Source: JAAYJM01 sp964498585 (GTDB lineage Bacteria; Bacteroidota; Ignavibacteria; Kapaibacteriales; UBA2268). Taken from it: a DNA stretch of 64,000 nt. Under the pieces are notes generated by a model. It saw only the letters and a program-made list of their open reading frames with translations. It searched no databases and was not told the origin of the DNA. Of this stretch, positions 43,499-51,554 are shown piece after piece; positions within the stretch are counted from its first letter, which is position 1; each line of letters opens with the position of its first letter. The DNA is taken from NCBI GenBank assembly GCA_964498585.1, contig CAZCHH010000010.1, positions 1-64,000 of the forward strand. The letters run 5' to 3'. The position numbers and the translations under genes were made by a program.

Positions 43499-44080
43499 TT
43501 GAAATTAATGAGTTTTGAAGAAAGGTCGGCAGCAGCCCTTGCTCTTAGACAAAGAGAGAAACAAAGAAAACATCGAATAAATAATGAAATCAGCGCAAAA
43601 GAAATTCGCGTTGTAGATGAAGAAGGTAAAATGCTCGGCGTAATGTCAAAATTTAATGCTTTAAAAATTGCAGAGGAGCGGGAGCTTGATTTAGTAGAAA
43701 TAGCACCTCAGGCAACTCCACCTGTTTGCAAAATAATTAATTATGGTAAATTTCAATTTGAACTCCATAAGAAAGAAAAGCATCAACGCAAGCAGCAACA
43801 GCAAATGCAAATGAAGGAAATTCGCTTTAAATGGCGAACCGATTTGCATGATTTTAATTTTAAAACAAGGCATGCTCGTAATTTCCTTGAAGATGGGTTT
43901 AAAGTAAAAGCATCTATTATGTTTAGAGGTCGCGAAATCACTCATCAGGAAATTGGTAAAGAACTATTAGAACGTTTTGTCGCTGCTCTCGAAGATATTG
44001 CTAAAGTTGACCAGCCAATCAAATTTGAAGGTAGAAATATGATTGTCGTTCTTTCACCTGAGAAAACAAAGAAAAAATAA
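43499..44080 (+). CDS. infC: Translation initiation factor IF-3
   Basis: 193 residues from a TTG at 43499, which is 5 bp after AAGGAG; the alternative ATG at 43508 lies 14 bp from it. IF-3 genes often use rare start codons for autoregulation, so TTG is plausible. The sequence is standard: RINNEISAKEIRVVDEEG, GVMSKFNALKIAEERELDLVEI, PPVCKIINYGKFQFE, and C-terminal MFRGREITHQEIG. It binds the 30S subunit. First gene of infC-rpmI-rplT. Confidence 0.96.
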   Translation: MKLMSFEERSAAALALRQREKQRKHRINNEISAKEIRVVDEEGKMLGVMSKFNALKIAEERELDLVEIAPQATPPVCKIINYGKFQFELHKKEKHQRKQQQQMQMKEIRFKWRTDLHDFNFKTRHARNFLEDGFKVKASIMFRGREITHQEIGKELLERFVAALEDIAKVDQPIKFEGRNMIVVLSPEKTKKK

Positions 44081-44097
44081 ATTTTAGAGGATTAGAA

Positions 44098-44295
44098 ATG
44101 CCAAAGATGAAGACAAAAGCTTCCGCTAAAAAACGATTTATGCTTACTGGAAGCGGAAAAATTAAAAGAGAAAAGGCATATAAAAGCCACATTCTTACAA
44201 AAAAATCAAGAAAAACCAAACGCAACCTGCGACAATCTACTTTAGTCCATCCTACTGACGAGAGAAGAGTAAAAGCAATGCTTGCTTTGGGTTAA
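44098..44295 (+). CDS. rpmI: 50S ribosomal protein bL35
   Basis: 65 residues. PKMKTKASAKKRFMLTGSGK is the family signature, with the Lys/Arg-rich centre and HPTDERRVKAML end. GAGG lies 10 bp before the ATG. It follows infC by 17 bp. The distance to rplT is 405 bp instead of the usual few tens of bases because a MITE-like element is inserted. Confidence 0.97.
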   Translation: MPKMKTKASAKKRFMLTGSGKIKREKAYKSHILTKKSRKTKRNLRQSTLVHPTDERRVKAMLALG

Positions 44296-44700
44296 GATTT
44301 CACCTTACGCATTCCCCTCTTGAGAGGGGCAGGGGTGTGTTCTTTTTCCTTTTCCAATAATAAATCTGGGAACAAGAACTAATGCTTTAAACTATGATTT
44401 ATAAGATAAATTTAATTTAATACTATAAGAATTATACTCATCAAAGCAATCACAGTTTAGAACAGAATTGATTAAGTTTAAAAAAAACAAGGACACACCC
44501 CTGCCCCTCTCAAGAGGGGAATAAGAAAGTGGATTAAAAATTATATCTAACCTACATTATGTGGGTTAAAAAGTTTTTTTAAGAAACATTTCTTGAACGA
44601 ACTAATAATTCTGGTTATACAGAAAATTAAAAATTTTTATTAACTGCAAAAGGGGAAGAAGCTCCCCCTCAGCTTATTTTAGACATACAGGAGATTTAAA
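44296..44700. other. Interrupted rpmI-rplT spacer
   Basis: Contains the inverted-repeat element at 44311-44522, then about 120 bp of AT-rich DNA and a short GC hairpin (GGGG-AAGAAG-CTCCCC, about 44652-44667) shortly before the rplT start. That hairpin could be part of an L20-binding leader, which would let rplT be regulated on its own. Confidence 0.7.
44311..44522. mobile_element. MITE-like element with 30-bp perfect inverted repeats inside the L35-L20 operon
   Basis: Arms 44311-44340 and 44493-44522 are exact reverse complements (outer ends ATTCCCCTCTTGAGAGGGG). Each arm is itself partly palindromic (CCCCTCTTGAGAGGGG). The 152-bp interior has no frame. No transposase is encoded. Confidence 0.88.
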
Positions 44701-45051
44701 ATGCCAAGAGCAAAAAACAAAGTAGCTTCGCACAGACGTAAAAGAAAATTTATTAAACTCGCGAAAGGTTACTGGGGCGAGAGGAAAAATGTCTGGACGA
44801 TAGCAAAACATCACATTGAAAAAGGTCTTCAACACGCTTACGTTGGAAGAAAATTAAAGAAACGTTCTTTCCGCAGTTTGTGGATTATTAGAATTAACGC
44901 TGCTGCACGTATGCACGGAACCACTTATTCACGACTTATGTTTGCTTTAAAACAAAATAATATAGAGATGAACCGCAAAATACTTGCTGATATCGCTATG
45001 AATCAACCTGAAGTATTTGCTGCGATTGTAAAAAAAGCGATGAATCATTGA
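44701..45051 (+). CDS. rplT: 50S ribosomal protein bL20
   Basis: 116 residues. PRAKNKVASHRRKRKFIKLAKG, the GYWGERKNVWTIAKH block and the LWIIRINAAARMHGTTYS block are all characteristic. AGGAGA precedes the ATG. It is needed early in 50S assembly and, in other bacteria, represses its own operon. Followed by a terminator at 45074-45110. Confidence 0.97.
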   Translation: MPRAKNKVASHRRKRKFIKLAKGYWGERKNVWTIAKHHIEKGLQHAYVGRKLKKRSFRSLWIIRINAAARMHGTTYSRLMFALKQNNIEMNRKILADIAMNQPEVFAAIVKKAMNH

Positions 45052-45073
45052 TCATTTTGATTCTTATGAAATT

Positions 45074-45110
45074 AAAGGAATGTTTTTCTATTGAGAAGCA
45101 TTCCTTTTTT
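45074..45110 (+). terminator. Terminator after rplT
   Basis: AAAGGAATG...CATTCCTTT stem with G-U pairs, then a run of T residues at 45104-45110. It lies 23 bp after the rplT stop. Confidence 0.85.
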
Positions 45111-45152
45111 ACATTACACACATAATAAATGATTAAAAGAAAAGTTTTTCTC

Positions 45153-45175
45153 CTTCCCAAGTTGAACTTGAGAAA
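45153..45175. repeat. Decayed copy of the CTTCCCAAGT palindrome
   Basis: CTTCCCAAGTTgaACTTGAGAAAG, an imperfect relative of the palindromes at 7215-7239 and 7318-7340. Confidence 0.7.
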
Positions 45176-45187
45176 GAGAGGGAAATA

Positions 45188-47323
45188 TCACCTCACTACC
45201 ACAAAACTTTTCGTAACTCTTTCAACTTGATTTACAAAAGAGCAATGATATAAGCCAACAGGTAAATCTGCTGTTGAAATAGTTATTTTGCTATTTCCAA
45301 TTAATTCAGTTTTTTCTATTCGCTTTACTTCCATTCCGAGAGAATTGAAAATAGAAATTGATTTTATATTTTCATTATCAGGAACGGAAAGAGTGATTTC
45401 GTTTGTTGAAGGATTGGGGAATATTTGGAAATCGGTGCTTTCGGAAAAGGGGAGAGCATCTTCTACGCTTGTTTGCTCACAGTTGTATTCGATTACAAGT
45501 CCATTTTTACCGAAAGCCCTGCATTTTTCTTCGTTAATTATATGTAAAAATGATAAATATTTATTTGTAGCAGAAGGAAGTTTTTCCCAGTTGTTGCCTC
45601 CGTCTGTGGTTTTAAAAGTGTATCCTTGCTCTGTGATAATCCACCCATAGTTCTCGTTTAAAAATTGCATATTTGTATATGTTCCTTCTGCATAAAGCTG
45701 AAGCACCCAACTTTCGCCTCCATCTGTCGTTTTTTGAACAACAATTGAATCAAAGCGAACCCAATTTGAATCATGATAATAAAGGTTTGTAACAAACCAA
45801 CCTGTATTTTCATCAATAAAATAAACTTGATTATACTTTAAAGTAGAATCTATTATTTTTGTAGTCCAATTTTTTCCGCCATCTGTTGTTTTTATAAAAA
45901 TACCATTTGTACCGGCTGCATAACCAAGATTTTCATTTAAGAAATGCAATTTGTCAATTGAAGTGTCGGCAAATGCTTTGCAATGGTTCCAGTAATTTCC
46001 TCTTTCGGTTGTTTTTTTTACAAAGAATTCATTTACTGATGATGACCAATAGGCAACATAGCCAACTTGTTCATTAACGAAATATATATCGTGGATTGAA
46101 ACATCTGAAATTTCGCTTATTTGAGTCCATTCCGCTCCAGCATTTGTTGTTTTATAAAAATAGCCGGCTCTATCTGATAAAATTCCCGTATTTTCATTAA
46201 AAAAATGAATATCAATAAAATAATCTCTTGCTTTATTCTTATATTTTTGATTTACCCAAGTGGTTCCGGCATCAGTAGTTTTTAAAATCAATTTATTTTT
46301 TGAAATTGCCCAGCCGGTCGTGTCATTAATAAAATGAACATCAGACATTTCGTATAGTGTTCCAGTGCTTATAGAATCCCATGAATATCCGTTGCTAACT
46401 GTCCTTTTTATTACGCCATCATTTTCAACACCAATTATTACTCTTTCATCAGAAATGCTAAGAGAATTCTGTTCTCCTCCCATTAGCTCTTTTAAAGTCT
46501 GCATTTCCCAGTTTTCGCCACCATCAGTTGTCCTGTAAAGATAATAATCCCAACCAAAAACGTAGCCATTGTTTTCATCAAAAAATTTATAGTAAAATAA
46601 AAACAAAGATATTTTATTAAGAAATTGTTCAGTCCAGTTTTCACCGCCATCAGTGGTCTTATACAAATCACCTGAATAATAATCACTTACCCAACCAATA
46701 TTATCATTTAAAAAGAAAAGAGTAAAGAATGTAGAATCTGGCAAAGTATTTTTATACACCCAGCTTTTTCCACTATTTGTTGATTTATAAAGATTGTGAT
46801 TATCGGTAAAAACTATATTGTCTTCACTTAAAAAAAAGAACTCACTTCTAAAATAGTCAATTGGAGGTAATTTTATTGTGTCCCAGCTATCTCCGCAATT
46901 TGTAGTTTTAAGCATAATGCTATCAGTTCGAGAATAGCAATACCCTTTGTTCAAATTAAAAAAATGAAAACTACTATATTCAAAATTTGGAATAATTATA
47001 GATTTTTCATACCAAACCTCGTTTCCATCTTGATATTTTGCTATTCTATTATTTGTATCAATTAATAATAATTTGTTATCATCAAAGAAAAAAGTGAAAT
47101 CAATTGATACCATTTCAGTTTTGATTAAATTCCAGGAAAGCCCTTTGTCAATGGATTTTAGCAAAGTGCCATTATCACCTGTAGCATAGCAAACGTCATT
47201 GTTTACAAATTGAATGTAATTTAAATTATTACCTTGGGGAAGTGGATTGACCCATTTCCAACTGCAATCTTCTGCAAAAGCGAGATTTGAGATTAATAGA
47301 ATAAAAAGGAAAATTTGTTTCAT
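45188..47323 (-). CDS. T9SS cargo protein with YCF48-like propeller repeats
   Basis: 711 residues. Signal peptide at the N-terminus (LFILLISNLAFA). Residues 30-620 contain about ten beta-propeller blades with repeated YKTTDGGENW-type wording and phenylalanine-rich starts such as VHFINDTTGWA, like YCF48 and sortilin-type BNR propellers. The C-terminal 80 residues have a type IX sorting-domain pattern (FQIFPNPSTNEITL ... LPVGLYHCSFV). It is probably secreted to the cell surface. The sequence 5' of its ATG is a heptamer array. Confidence 0.88.
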   Translation of the reverse strand: MKQIFLFILLISNLAFAEDCSWKWVNPLPQGNNLNYIQFVNNDVCYATGDNGTLLKSIDKGLSWNLIKTEMVSIDFTFFFDDNKLLLIDTNNRIAKYQDGNEVWYEKSIIIPNFEYSSFHFFNLNKGYCYSRTDSIMLKTTNCGDSWDTIKLPPIDYFRSEFFFLSEDNIVFTDNHNLYKSTNSGKSWVYKNTLPDSTFFTLFFLNDNIGWVSDYYSGDLYKTTDGGENWTEQFLNKISLFLFYYKFFDENNGYVFGWDYYLYRTTDGGENWEMQTLKELMGGEQNSLSISDERVIIGVENDGVIKRTVSNGYSWDSISTGTLYEMSDVHFINDTTGWAISKNKLILKTTDAGTTWVNQKYKNKARDYFIDIHFFNENTGILSDRAGYFYKTTNAGAEWTQISEISDVSIHDIYFVNEQVGYVAYWSSSVNEFFVKKTTERGNYWNHCKAFADTSIDKLHFLNENLGYAAGTNGIFIKTTDGGKNWTTKIIDSTLKYNQVYFIDENTGWFVTNLYYHDSNWVRFDSIVVQKTTDGGESWVLQLYAEGTYTNMQFLNENYGWIITEQGYTFKTTDGGNNWEKLPSATNKYLSFLHIINEEKCRAFGKNGLVIEYNCEQTSVEDALPFSESTDFQIFPNPSTNEITLSVPDNENIKSISIFNSLGMEVKRIEKTELIGNSKITISTADLPVGLYHCSFVNQVERVTKSFVVVR

Positions 47324-47331
47324 AGAGTTGC

Positions 47332-47702
47332 CTTATGGTTTATGGTTTATGGTTTATGGTTTATGGTTTATGGTTTATGGTTTATGGTTTATGGNNNNNN
47401 NNNNNNNNNNNNNNNNNNNNNNNNNNNNNNNNNNNNNNNNNNNNNNNNNNNNNNNNNNNNNNNNNNNNNNNNNNNNNNNNNNNNNNNNNNNNNNATGGTT
47501 TATGGTTTATGGTTTATGGTTTATGGTTTATGGTTTATGGTTTATGGTTATTGAGTTATTCGTTATTAGTCATTAGTCATTAGTCATTAGTATTTTAACA
47601 AAAAACAAATGACAAATGACGAATTCCCAACTCCTAATTCCTAATTCCCAGTCCCCAGCCCCCAATTCCTAATCCCCAATAACAATTAACAATTAATAAT
47701 TA
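47332..47702. repeat. Heptamer repeat array containing an assembly gap
   Basis: TTATGGT units run from about 47332 to 47394 and from 47495 to 47548. A block of 100 N lies at 47395-47494. Beyond are ATTAGTC units, CCTAATTCC-type units and AACAATT units up to 47702. The array spans the 376 bp between two minus-strand genes. The true length is unknown because of the gap. Frames that appear to read through it are artefacts of the repeats and the N run. Confidence 0.95.
47395..47494. other. Assembly gap (100 N)
   Basis: Exactly 100 N, the usual placeholder for a scaffold gap of unknown size, inside the TTATGGT heptamer array. The true distance between the two flanking T9SS genes is not known. Confidence 0.98.
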
Positions 47703-49130
47703 AAATCCTACTAACAGCAGACGGCACTGCTTTGTGCTTCCTGCTTTCATTGCTACAATATATCCGCCTCTCGGAAGACCGGAAACAGAAAAAGTTACTT
47801 TTGAGTTCATAGTACTGCTATTGAAATCCACTTCTTCTTTTATATCTTTTATTTTCATACCCAATACGTTGTATAAAGTCATCTCAAAACTGCCAATTTC
47901 TTTTTTATTAAGGAAAAATTCAAGTGTAACCAAATTTTCTGCCGGGTTTGGATAAAGTTTTCTAATCCATACGTCTGGCAAACCATTTGCCTGAATTGTA
48001 GGTTGCTCCTTTTCAACTGAGGTTGGATTGGGATTAAAAACGTAAATTCCAAATCCATAACCAAAACCGTTGCTTGCTGGTATCCATAGTTTTCCGTTTT
48101 TGTCTGCTTCTATGGTTAATTTATAACACCATTCATCTGGAATGGTTGTGAATTGAGGGACATCGTATCTGAACCAGTTTTTCTCTGAATCAAATTTATA
48201 TAAGTTGCATGTATGAGTTCCAGTTACCCAGACATTATCTGAGCTATCAATGCACATTTTATAATTGGACAAATTGCCGCCGGCAAAATCAATTTTTTCT
48301 ATATCCCAAATATAGTCATAGCTATATAAACTATCTCCATCAATAACATACATTGTGCAGGTATGATTTAGCAGATAAACCCTGTTCTTGCTGTCAATTA
48401 CCATTCGGTTTAAATAACCAAAACCATTTGGAAAATCATAAGAAGCAATTTTTTTTGTTACTTTTTCATTCTCAATCAAATAAACAGAATCAATTATTGA
48501 ACACCAAATCCTGTTAAGATTATCTACAGCTAAGTCCATACCAGCTTCTTTTATGTATTTTTGTTCAATACAATAAACTGATTCGAAAACTCCATCTTTC
48601 AATATACATATATTTTTACAATTTTTTTTGGTCTCTGAATCTCTGTTAGAAATAATTGCCCATATATTGTTATTCTTATCATTTATCAAATTAGAAGCAT
48701 CGCTTATTTCGTAATATTTATCTTGATTTCTATTATATATTTTATCATAAATCATTATGGTGTCTTGCATTATTTTAAGAATAGATTTACACCACATATT
48801 ACCGTTTAAATCATAAATTACGTTTCTGAGTGAATTATCTTTATACATATTATATAAAGAATCATTTTTAAACCTTTTCCAAATATCATCTTTTGTTACA
48901 AAAGACCAATTTTTATTAGAATAATTAAATATAAGAAATAAAGAACTGCTGCCATTTTCTCTTATAATTATTATAGAGTCATTTCTGATAACCAAACCGG
49001 TGCAAAAATTTGTGTGTTCATTAGCAGTTGAATCATGATATAGATAATCCTCTTTATACATCAGTTCCCAAGTTTGAGAAATTAATTCACTTGAAAATAA
49101 GATTAAAAAGAGTATGATTATTTTTTTCAT
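47700..49130 (-). CDS. Secreted T9SS cargo protein with propeller-like repeats
   Basis: 476 residues. Signal peptide (LFLILFSSELISQTW). The middle has repeated segments such as DLNGNMWCKSIL, NLNRIWCSII, DSKNRVYLLNH and DSSDNVWVTGTH, like the regulator-propeller family. The C-terminal 80 residues form a sorting-like domain (IRKLYPNPAENLVTLEFFL ... LPRGGYIVAM). GGAG lies 8 bp before the ATG. It ends inside the next heptamer array. Ligand unknown. Confidence 0.85.
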   Translation of the reverse strand: MKKIIILFLILFSSELISQTWELMYKEDYLYHDSTANEHTNFCTGLVIRNDSIIIIRENGSSSLFLIFNYSNKNWSFVTKDDIWKRFKNDSLYNMYKDNSLRNVIYDLNGNMWCKSILKIMQDTIMIYDKIYNRNQDKYYEISDASNLINDKNNNIWAIISNRDSETKKNCKNICILKDGVFESVYCIEQKYIKEAGMDLAVDNLNRIWCSIIDSVYLIENEKVTKKIASYDFPNGFGYLNRMVIDSKNRVYLLNHTCTMYVIDGDSLYSYDYIWDIEKIDFAGGNLSNYKMCIDSSDNVWVTGTHTCNLYKFDSEKNWFRYDVPQFTTIPDEWCYKLTIEADKNGKLWIPASNGFGYGFGIYVFNPNPTSVEKEQPTIQANGLPDVWIRKLYPNPAENLVTLEFFLNKKEIGSFEMTLYNVLGMKIKDIKEEVDFNSSTMNSKVTFSVSGLPRGGYIVAMKAGSTKQCRLLLVGF

Positions 49131-49442
49131 AGTAACTCCGTGTTTGGTTAATGGTTTATGGTTTATGGTTATAACGTTATTGAGTTATTAAAACTTTCGC
49201 AAAGTTAAGAAACTTTACGAAAGTAAGAAACCGTCATTCTGGCGTATGTCAGAATCCATATTTTTCGGTCTTTCTGAACGAAGTGAAGAATCCAGTGAGT
49301 AGTGGTTTTATTAATGATTTTCTGGATTCTTCGCTATGATACTAATGACTAGCTTTTCGCTTTCGTAAATTTGTAGGAAACAGGCATGCCTGTTTCCTAC
49401 TTAACACTAATATTTTCATATTTATATAAGCAAATTATATGC
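49131..49442. other. Intergenic region with three repeat families
   Basis: Holds the heptamer array, a CTTTCGCAAAGTTAAGAAACT repeat at 49187-49229 (related to 7137-7190 and 50933-50972), and a GAACGAAGTGAAGAATCC hairpin-family copy at 49265-49340. No gene. Confidence 0.75.
49141..49190. repeat. Short heptamer array before the 476-residue gene
   Basis: TGGTTTATGGTTTATGGTT followed by ATTGAGTTATT. On the coding (minus) strand of the gene starting at 49130 it reads AACCATA, ending about 12 bp before the ATG. Same orientation rule as the other arrays. Confidence 0.8.
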
Positions 49443-49781
49443 TTACTCTTCGCAATTCCATTTGCAATCAAGTGGACAATCAGGACCTTGCTGGTAGCCA
49501 TTTTTATACAGTTGTAAAATTAGATTACCATCATCGTCTTCTTCCCAACAAAAGTATATTGCACTATGGCAGGTTCTAATATTCCCGTCATAACATATTT
49601 TCATTGCCCATACGTAATCATATGGAGGGGCACAAGCAACAGGGTGTGGCTTTTCAAAATTACTATAGTATCTTTTTTCCCAGCCATTATAACAAAATCC
49701 ATCGTCAACCCTTAACAAACATAAAGTTCCATCTGGACATTCTGGAATATAGTCTGGATTTCCTGGAAATAAACTCCTAAT
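49443..49781 (-). pseudogene. Second half of a Cys-rich secreted protein, after an in-frame stop
   Basis: Directly downstream of and in the same frame as the 95-residue gene at 49782-50069. Translating on past its TAA gives PGNPDYIPECPDGTLC and then the Cys-rich segment ending DCKWNCEE. It repeats the first half: YxFC-x2-EDDxG appears in both, with matching Cys and Pro positions around CPPGYD / CAPPYD. A start of its own would have to be a TTG at 49718. Most simply, one two-domain protein was split by a nonsense mutation; stop readthrough is the alternative. Confidence 0.7.
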
Positions 49782-50069
49782 TTAATCGCTTTGAGCAATC
49801 TCTTTTAATATTTGGTCAGTTAATGCTTCTTTATTGTTTTCATAAACATCTTGAGTGCAGGGCGGATATACAATGATTTGTTGTAATGAAAATCCTTGTA
49901 AACCATTGTCATCTTCACCAAAACAAAAAAGATAACCAATTTTACATCCGTTAAAATAAGTATAATACCAGGGTGAGAGGTCATAACCTGGAGGGCAATA
50001 TGCAGCCCTTACTTCTACATTAGCAAACACTATTGCTAAAGCCGCAAATAGAAGAATTAATTTTCTCAT
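49782..50069 (-). CDS. Secreted Cys-rich protein, first half
   Basis: 95 residues. Signal peptide (LILLFAALAIVFANVEVRA). The mature part has four cysteines in a CPPGYD...GCKIGYLFCFGEDDNG...PPC pattern, probably two disulfides. Not recognised. It ends at a TAA in frame with a second, similar domain. A stable hairpin (50114-50155) lies in its 5' region. Confidence 0.75.
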   Translation of the reverse strand: MRKLILLFAALAIVFANVEVRAAYCPPGYDLSPWYYTYFNGCKIGYLFCFGEDDNGLQGFSLQQIIVYPPCTQDVYENNKEALTDQILKEIAQSD

Positions 50070-50113
50070 GTCAAGAAAATCCTTTAAATTTGTGTAACAA
50101 TTATTGATTGTTG

Positions 50114-50155
50114 CATCCTCCGCAAAAAAGGTATCGGAATTCCTCGCGGAGGATG
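50114..50155 (+). terminator. Hairpin with U-run, or leader hairpin
   Basis: CATCCTCCGC pairs with GCGGAGGATG, then eight T on the plus strand (50156-50163). No plus-strand gene precedes it, so it may instead be a leader hairpin for the minus-strand Cys-rich gene that starts at 50069. Confidence 0.6.
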
Positions 50156-50490
50156 TTTTTTTTATTAATTTATCTTGTGTTTCCGCCTACTTTGCAAGTT
50201 TTTCTTTTAATTTAGGGAAACAAACTAAACAAAAGCCAAAACTTACTCACTTAAGCCAAGATATTTTTTTCTATTTTTTCCTCTTTTTTTTAACCAAAAG
50301 CAAATTAAAACATTTTTTAATAAAAAACAAACAAAAATTTTATTTTTTTTTTTTTTGATAAATTTGTTTTTGAACATATATCTGAAAAGGAATATATCCT
50401 AAATATATTATTGGCTGCTAAGTTAGAGTGGAAGTGAGTTTTTAAGTATTAATAAAATAAAAGAAATGCAAAAAAGTGAATATTATCTTG

Positions 50491-50520
50491 TCATGCTATC
50501 AGCTTGCTGATAGTATGACT
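50491..50520. repeat. Hairpin repeat GTCATGCTATCAGC-tt-GCTGATAGTATGAC
   Basis: Same family as 10282-10313 and 10329-10358; arms of 14 bases with one mismatch. Confidence 0.85.
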
Positions 50521-50550
50521 TCTTTTATTTATATCAACTCTTTTTATCTT

Positions 50551-50704
50551 TATCCCGTTAGGGATTGAATATTTGTAACATACAAGCTACTTTTCTGCTG
50601 TTATCCCGTTAGGGATTAAATAGTAATATTCTATATATAATCCCTACGGGATAAGCACAGGAGCGGATTTCACTTGTTACAAATATATAATCCCTATCGG
50701 GATA
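50551..50704. mobile_element. Palindrome-rich small element, copy 2
   Basis: Four ATCCC-n2-4-GGGAT palindromes (at about 50552, 50602, 50640 and 50690) and inverted TTTGTAACA/TGTTACAAA boxes. It aligns along its length with the reverse complement of 24050-24210. No frame. The palindromes are spaced irregularly, so this is not a CRISPR array. Confidence 0.8.
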
Positions 50705-50711
50705 TTTTTTC

Positions 50712-50750
50712 AGATGGACTCCACTTAGGAAAGTGAAGTCCATCTTTTTT
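50712..50750 (+). terminator. Strong hairpin with U-run
   Basis: AGATGGACTCCACTT/AAGTGAAGTCCATCT stem with loop AGGA and one unpaired base, then TTTTTT. It lies 8 bp after the palindrome element on the plus strand, so it may end a transcript that starts in or before that element. Confidence 0.65.
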
Positions 50751-51087
50751 ATGCAGATGTGCCTCAGCGGTATATCTTTTTAATTTCTTTTGTCTTTGAA
50801 CCGTGATTAATCTGATTTAATGATTACCTGATAATTTTTTTCTTTATTAATCAAGAAATCCTTTAATCTTTCTAATCAAGGTTCTGACTTTTTTTTGTCA
50901 TGCGAACAGCTTGTTGCTCGTATAACTTTTAATGTTACTTTTGTAAAGTTTCTTGAACTTTGCAAAAGTTTACAGACTTGAGAGATTCATCGCTGCGCTC
51001 AGAATTACAGTGTTAAATTTGGTCTGTTTTTTTTCAATTTTGACGTTTCTTAATGGGAATAATATAAGAAAGTAAAGAGCATTAAAA

Positions 51088-51456
51088 TCAATTATTAGAA
51101 ATATTAGTAATTCCCAGAACTTCACTAATTGCTTTTTCGATAGAATCTTTAGGTAAAGCACCCACACTCATCTGTGGCTTGTCATTTATTGGGCAGAAAA
51201 GCATTGATGGAATACTTCTAATACCGAATATTGCTGCAAGTTCTTGCTCTTCTTCTGTATTTATTTTATAAATATCTATTTTACCTTCATAATCCTTTGA
51301 GATTTCTTCAAGAATTGGAGATAGCATCTTGCAAGGACCGCACCAGTCAGCATAAAAATCTATAATGCAGGGCTTATCTCCTTGAAATTGCCACTCTTTA
51401 TTATTTTCATAATCGAAAACTTTTTCGAGGAATGTTTCTTTTGTTAAATGTTGCAT
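51088..51456 (-). CDS. trxA: Thioredoxin
   Basis: 122 residues. Active site WCGPC in DFYADWCGPCKMLSPIL, and the cis-proline loop in GIRSIPSMLFC. The N-terminal 20 residues (MQHLTKETFLEKVFDYENNK) are the usual Bacteroidota-type extension. GGAG lies 8 bp before the ATG. Cytoplasmic disulfide reductase; the CGPC type is the classical one. A second cysteine (FCPIND) is near the cis-proline. Confidence 0.95.
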   Translation of the reverse strand: MQHLTKETFLEKVFDYENNKEWQFQGDKPCIIDFYADWCGPCKMLSPILEEISKDYEGKIDIYKINTEEEQELAAIFGIRSIPSMLFCPINDKPQMSVGALPKDSIEKAISEVLGITNISNN

Positions 51457-51554
51457 TTTAACTCCTTTTTATTATTTTAAAATTGCTGTATTAACGAAAT
51501 AAAAACAACAATATTGTTACAGAATATTCCTGAAGAGGAATATTTGAGAATATA

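Larger units (their letters stand above)
50070..51087. other. 1-kb intergenic region with repeats and hairpins
   Basis: In order: the 50114 hairpin, an AT-rich poly-T/A stretch (50330-50450), the hairpin repeat at 50491-50520, the palindrome-rich element at 50551-50704, a terminator-like hairpin at 50712-50750, and repeat fragments at 50933-51010. No gene. A small RNA covering 50551-50750 is conceivable but not shown. Confidence 0.75.

Noticed and set aside
47247..47583. Reading frames through the TTATGGT repeat and the N run
   Set aside because: They arise because 7-bp repeats keep three frames open, and 34 of the residues are undefined. No start signal or family similarity.
50551..50704. 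Regularly looking ATCCC...GGGAT repeats suggestive of a CRISPR array
   Set aside because: The palindromes differ in sequence, alternate in orientation and are separated by unequal stretches. No cas gene is near. A small palindromic element fits better.
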